A DNA stretch of 64,000 nucleotides from the NCBI RefSeq assembly GCF_029227915.1, contig NC_079885.1:24181001-24245000 (forward strand), written 5' to 3'. The DNA comes from Hydractinia symbiolongicarpus (taxonomy: Eukaryota; Cnidaria; Hydrozoa; Anthoathecata; Hydractiniidae). Numbering within the stretch: the first letter of the stretch is position 1; each line of letters opens with the position of its first letter. A program made the position numbers and the translations under genes. This document shows, piece by piece, positions 58,919 to 64,000 of this stretch. The notes under the pieces were generated by a model. That model searched no databases and was not told where the DNA came from. It was given only the letters and a program-made list of their open reading frames with translations.

Positions 58919-61900
58919 ATGACATCAACTGATACATCGATTCGTAAAATTGCAATAAAAAAGGATAACTACTTCCCCATATTATATCATTTAAATGCTG
59001 TAAGTATTATGTCTAAAAATTAGTGTTTTACTTTGACAATAGTATTTAAGGCATAAGACAGTAACTCTAAGTATTCTGTGTAAAGGTATATTTTGGACTA
59101 ATACTGTTTCTGAATTACTCTTGATTTCTTTCTGCAGATTGTGCCCCTCCCAGATGTCGTGAAAGACATTTGTGCCAAGTAAGTGCTCACTTTGATCAAT
59201 TTTCTATTGTTTCATAAGACTTGGCATTACTTAATTATATTCTTATTGCAGATGGCAGTTGGGTAAACCAGAACAGTATGCCTTACAATATGCTGACACA
59301 AAGATATACATCACAGAGGAGGTATGGCATGTATGCAAAATGGTTTTTGATTTTGTTTCCACTGGTCTTGAATTTTTTCAATTGTGTGTTGCACATACTT
59401 TAAATATATTGATATTTTTTTGTAATAGAACCGACAAGACATACATGATGGCCATATTTTAACAATTACGTTTACTGCTGTAAGTATTATCATCAACCCA
59501 ATAATTTAATAGGGAAAGAATAAAAATGGCAAACACAGACCTGTATTTTTGAATCTTGGTGACCTACTGAGCCTTTCTTTTTCTGCAACTGTTTCAAATA
59601 AATGTTACAGACAATTATAATTTTCAACCCATGGTAAACCACTTACTTTTTTGCCCATCAAGTAGTTTTAATTTTTTTAACCATCTGAACTCAGGGTAAT
59701 CCCTATTCATGGACCCACGGTCACCCATGACTGCCCGCTATTTTGCTGTAGCAGTTTTGTATCCATCCAAAAATTTTTGATATGTCCCTGGTACAAATCA
59801 GTTGAAAGAAATTCAATTGCTGTGAATTTAGATTCCCAAAAAGCCATCTAAATAAAGGGTTGTTTTGTCCATTTTAATAGACTGTAAATGTTTTATTTTC
59901 CGGTATATAACCCGCAAGTTATAAGTTGATTTTTATGATTTCCACCGTTGGTGCGGGTTATAATGTGGTGTGGGTTATGTGATAAGTTTTATATTTTCTT
60001 TCATTTATTGTGAAATTTAAAGTTTATACATTTAATGAAGAAAATAGTACCAACAGGATAAAATGCGTATACATTATTATAACTGCATGCGCGATCCTAT
60101 ATCTACGTAATCTTACTTCAACTACGTGATATAATTTTTTTCATACTGTGAAATTGCTGCCAGTGCTAATATTACGAGCTCTCTCTGAAACACAATTCTG
60201 GAGCTCATTTTTTTGTGTGTTGAATATAAATCTAATCTATTTATATCTTTGCAATCACATTGAGCACATTGAAATGATTTGTTTCTGGTAATAGAGCAAT
60301 ATAGCAGGTATCATTTTAAGGTTTAATTGACAGGTATTTCACAACCTAGTGCCCAGGATTTAATTATTAATTCCTGTTAAAATAATGAAAAATGTTAAAA
60401 TTAAAGTATAGATAATGATTTTATTTTTTTATCTTCGCCACCTTCGAGCAACAGGTGGCCATTAAAATTATCAAAAATAAATATAAAATACAATTAATAA
60501 GACACACGCAACTATCTCCTCCTCATTGCTGCCATTCATTTTATCATAGACACTGTGATTGCTAAGATATAAATGGATAAAAAAATTCTATAAACATTAG
60601 AAAGAACGTTCTGTACATCGCTGTTACAGACAATCCCTGATAATTATTATGTTGTTTATTTTTATGCCAAAAAAACTTAAATGTACATAAAAAACAGAGA
60701 TTTTACTTTAGGTTTATAACCTATATATAAGGTGTTTTTTTTTGTTTGTTTGTTTAATCTCAGGAAGCAAGAGTTGTCTACAAATAAAAAAGAAAATAGC
60801 ATTGTCTGATTCAGTACTGTCGGTATTAACAGAAGGTCGACTTGTTCAAATTAATTTTAAATTCATTATTATTTCGGCAATCGGAGACAGGGAAGTTAAG
60901 ACTGAGAGAGTCGTGTTTGGGGTTCACAAGTTTAAAGTCCCCTATTTGTCTCCAGCATGAAAAAACAGAACACATGCGCATGTTTATAAAATGATTAGGG
61001 TAAGTAAAAATACGCTAAATTTTTTTCTTAACATGATGCAGGTTGTGCAAAGGTGCGGGTAAGTAAAACACATCGATTGAAATTTTATGCGGGTTATACA
61101 AAGGTGCGGGCTATCTGATAGAATCTAGTTTATAACTCACTAAAAAAGCTGAGCTGCGGGTTATACGATGTGCGGGTTATATACCGGAAAATACGGTAGA
61201 CAAGAATTTTTATATTGTATTATTTTTTGCAAAATGATTTTTGATTTTTATTTTTAACTTGAGCAAACACTAATTTTAAGAGGAATCATGTTAAAAATAA
61301 AAATCTACAGTATAGTTTGAATGTATGGTCGCTAGTATCACACGTGGTGGACAAACAGCAGTCATTTTTCTTTTGTTATAAATAAATCCTTTAATTAAAT
61401 AATAATTTCTTGTTTAAAAAAATGTGTTTGTGAAAAAATATTAAAACATTTATATTTTTTGTAATAGTGAGTTATCGTTATTTGTCTAAATTTATAAAGA
61501 AAACTACTCCCAGATTTTCCTTTAACTGCCAAAATGACTTGAGAGAAAAATAATAACTTTTGCTAAGTACTATAATACGTTGTGCAAGAGATTATTTAAT
61601 ATTGGAATTACTTAAAAAGACTCCAGCGTATAAATTGTAAACGATGCCGAAAACTATTAAGGAACCAATTTAAGAAATGAATGAAAAAGAAATTTTACAA
61701 AGAATTAAACGAATTGTTCATGTTTTCGAAACCATTTATTATTCAGAGCTTTGTACAATTCTGTTTAAATGTTTTTTTTAAAAAAAATAACGATTTCGAC
61801 GATTTCGTTTTCGTAGTACCATCCGAGTTTATGGTTTTCGAAATATGATGAAATTTTAGTTGTTTACGATCCTATGTGGATAGTTTTCTAGTAAACTTTG

Positions 61901-64000
61901 CTGACATTTTAGCTTATTTGCTCTGTAACTTATTTTTTACTGAAATTACTATTTTTAAAATAATTTTAGCAAAATGGATTTCTTAAATTGATTTTAAAAC
62001 CTATTGTAATTTAAATAATAAATCACACTAAGCTAAGAACAAACAAAGTTCTGCTTAATAATTTAGCAAGTTTTGTGTTCGTGGTGGATTACATTCGACT
62101 GTACTGTACTTCTGAAAGTTCTTTTTTAAAGTAAAATAACTTTTAATACTGATTCGTACTGGTGTATTACATTTGGTGCCAATGCAAATGTTGTTGATAT
62201 TTTTTAAGGAACTTGCAGCATCAAAATTCCTATCTGACATTGAACAGCCAGACTTTCAGATCAAACGCAAAGCACTTGATCAATTAGCTGGTGTTGACGG
62301 TGCTGGTCAGGCAGATGATCCACTCTTTGCACGGAAATTTGTTGATAGGAATGGTATAAATGCTCTAGTTCGGATTATTGAAAGCAATGCTGAGTAGGTG
62401 CTTTTGTTGTTTTGAGCAGGACGTAAAATAAAAAAATTTAAGTTTAAATTGGAAATATAAGTTCGCAAAGTTTGCAGAAGTTTGTTGACCCTAGAGAAGA
62501 AAACATCTTTGCAGTTGAGATCTGGGAGAACTAATGGTTGTTGAAAAGATGGAATTCACAATTTTAACATTTTCTTTATAGAATCATTTAAAAAAATTGT
62601 GTATTGCAACCTTTTAATTCGAACCCTGCTAGTCATGGAATTCTTATTTATTTCCCCGTGGTGTAAAAAGTAGTGGGTTTGCAGTGAAAAATGTTTCCTT
62701 TTTATAATTGTTAATTGAAGTTTTAAAGGGAACATGCTACATTATAGACAAAGTTTTAAATTACAATCAACAGAAAGACTGCAACTTTTATTTTAGCATT
62801 AGTGCAAAACATGACCAGGATATTTAATTCATGCACAAACGAATCCTAATTATGGTTGCTAGTAAAATTTTGCAATTATTGCAAGTTCAACTCAAAAATT
62901 CTTCTGAATGCTGAAAGTATTGGATGTTTTTATTTTAGCCTTAAGCTACAAAGAACTGGACTATTTTTAAAATTGTTTCTTTAAAGGTTCTCTTCTGAAT
63001 TTTTATGTGAATAAAAATAATATAATCTAAGAATTATTATATTTATTTTATTTTTTGTTTTTTAATTCTATGTTTGCATTTTAACAGGACTGCAGATGTT
63101 GTAGCTCAAGCAATGGCAGCTATACAAGATCTTCTAGAGCATGGATTTGTGACTTGGGACCATAGTGTAAATCAAAAATTTGTAGAAAAGGTTTGTTTAT
63201 TATATATTTGATATATTGACATTTTTGTTATATGTCAAAATATTCTGCACTTAAAGTACTAAATTCTGTAAAGTATCGTTATTACAACCCTACCTTGTAC
63301 TTCACTCTCTTTTTTTGAGTGATCTGGTCATTCTAAACAGTAATAATTTCAAAATACATTCTTATTCCACTCTCAATCAGAATAAAGAATAAAATTTTAA
63401 CAAAGGGATGCTAAAAAGAATCTATATTTTAATGCATTTTAAAATTGACAATATTTGACAAAATTGTATTATCTTGATAGAAGCAGTTGTTTTAATATTC
63501 ACAAGTTATCATTTTGAAAGCTAATTGTTTGTCTATGAATGTACAAGTCCACCCTATACCAATTAAGATAGAAATGTGTCAGTTTACAATGTTCTTTTCA
63601 CAAAAAATTAACAATACAATTTACCATAATTTAAAAAATTAAACATTAAATATCTATCTACCGTTTTAATTTGAATTGGAAGTTAAGCAGGAAGAAGTTA
63701 ATTTTTCTATTCTTTCCGATTTTTTAATAACTGAACATACATTCTTTGTGTTTAAAAACTTGAATGAAATTTGTCATTGGTTACTATTGCAATACTCATA
63801 GGGTTATATTGTGTATGTTGATTTGATAAAAAAAGAAAACACCATATTAAACAAGTGTTCCTGGGTGAAAATAAATTGACAGAATTGAAAGACTGAAAAC
63901 TTTTTTTCTCCTCTTTCTTAACTTTGCTCCTATTGTTTCATGTAGGTACTCTTGTATGCTAATAAAACTGATCACGCTGACCCAAAAGTGGTTCAGAAAG
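58919..64000 (+). CDS. ELMO: ELMO (engulfment and cell motility) protein, 5' part
   Basis: Exons: 58919-58999, 59138-59178, 59252-59321, 59429-59479, 62209-62393, 63088-63190, 63946 to beyond 64000. Introns are GT-AG and phases join. ELMO proteins bind DOCK-family proteins to activate Rac in phagocytosis and cell migration. The N-terminal Ras-binding-like part matches ELMO1/2: DVVKDICAKWQLGKPEQYAL, YADTKIYITEENRQDIHDG and HILTITFTA. The armadillo-like part follows: ALDQLAG, ARKFVDRNGINALVRIIESN and AMAAIQDLLEHGFVTWD. The ATG at 58919 gives a start similar to human ELMO1 and is preferred; in-frame ATGs at 58808 and 58850 exist upstream but add an unconserved hydrophobic stretch. The gene runs off the right edge, so ELM and PH domains are not visible. 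Confidence 0.9.
59894..61193. mobile_element. TIR element with TTCCGGTATATAACCCGC ends, 1.3 kb
   Basis: Left end TATTTTCCGGTATATAACCC and an inverted identical right end, each followed by further GCGGGTTATA blocks. The ends are clean but no target duplication is obvious. The only frame (60742-60960) has no recognised domain. It lies in the ELMO intron between exons 59429-59479 and 62209-62393. Confidence 0.75.

Noticed and set aside
60742-60960. 72-aa frame inside the ELMO intron as an exon
   Set aside because: It lies within the TIR element, has no ELMO similarity, and the flanking ELMO exons join in phase without it.

Overview
The window is animal nuclear DNA: AT-rich (roughly two thirds A+T by eye), with short exons split by GT-AG introns, no operons, and many small transposons, microsatellites and minisatellites. 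The gene families (TRPM channel, MAM-trypsin protease, PIG-U, VHL-beta protein, ELMO) are metazoan. The overall look (compact intron-rich genes, very AT-rich introns, non-LTR and Helitron-like relics) suggests a cnidarian, probably a hydrozoan; that placement is inference, and the species cannot be named from the sequence.

Layout. 1-654 (+): 3' end of an unrecognised gene. 3089-23024 (-): a TRPM-family cation channel in 16 exons whose phases all join, giving about 1,101 aa. Its introns carry a Helitron-like insertion, a LINE, LINE fragments and a TIR transposon. 23025-32088: no intact gene; it holds LINE tails, decayed coding sequence and a possible capsid-like relic. 32089-37538 (+): a secreted MAM plus trypsin protease in 7 exons (508 aa); its first intron holds about 36 copies of a 35-bp minisatellite. 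38890-46502 (-): PIG-U, a GPI-transamidase subunit, in 11 exons (417 aa). 48234-52750 (-): a 359-aa protein with a nine-residue Pro-rich repeat and two tandem VHL-beta-like domains. 52790-54465: a 1.68-kb TIR transposon directly upstream of it. 55.3-58.2 kb: LINE relics, a conserved palindromic repeat and a tRNA-derived SINE. 58919-64000 (+): 5' half of an ELMO gene, running off the window.

The genes do not form one pathway: ion channel, extracellular protease, GPI-anchor attachment, VHL-like scaffold, Rac-GEF cofactor. The most unusual content is the VHL-beta protein without an alpha domain, and the mobile-element record. That record includes a Helitron-like family (hairpin plus CTAG ends, insertion between A and T) seen four times, once with its empty site preserved in a neighbouring repeat copy. 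No tools were run: exon boundaries were read by eye from splice consensus, reading phase and remembered family motifs.
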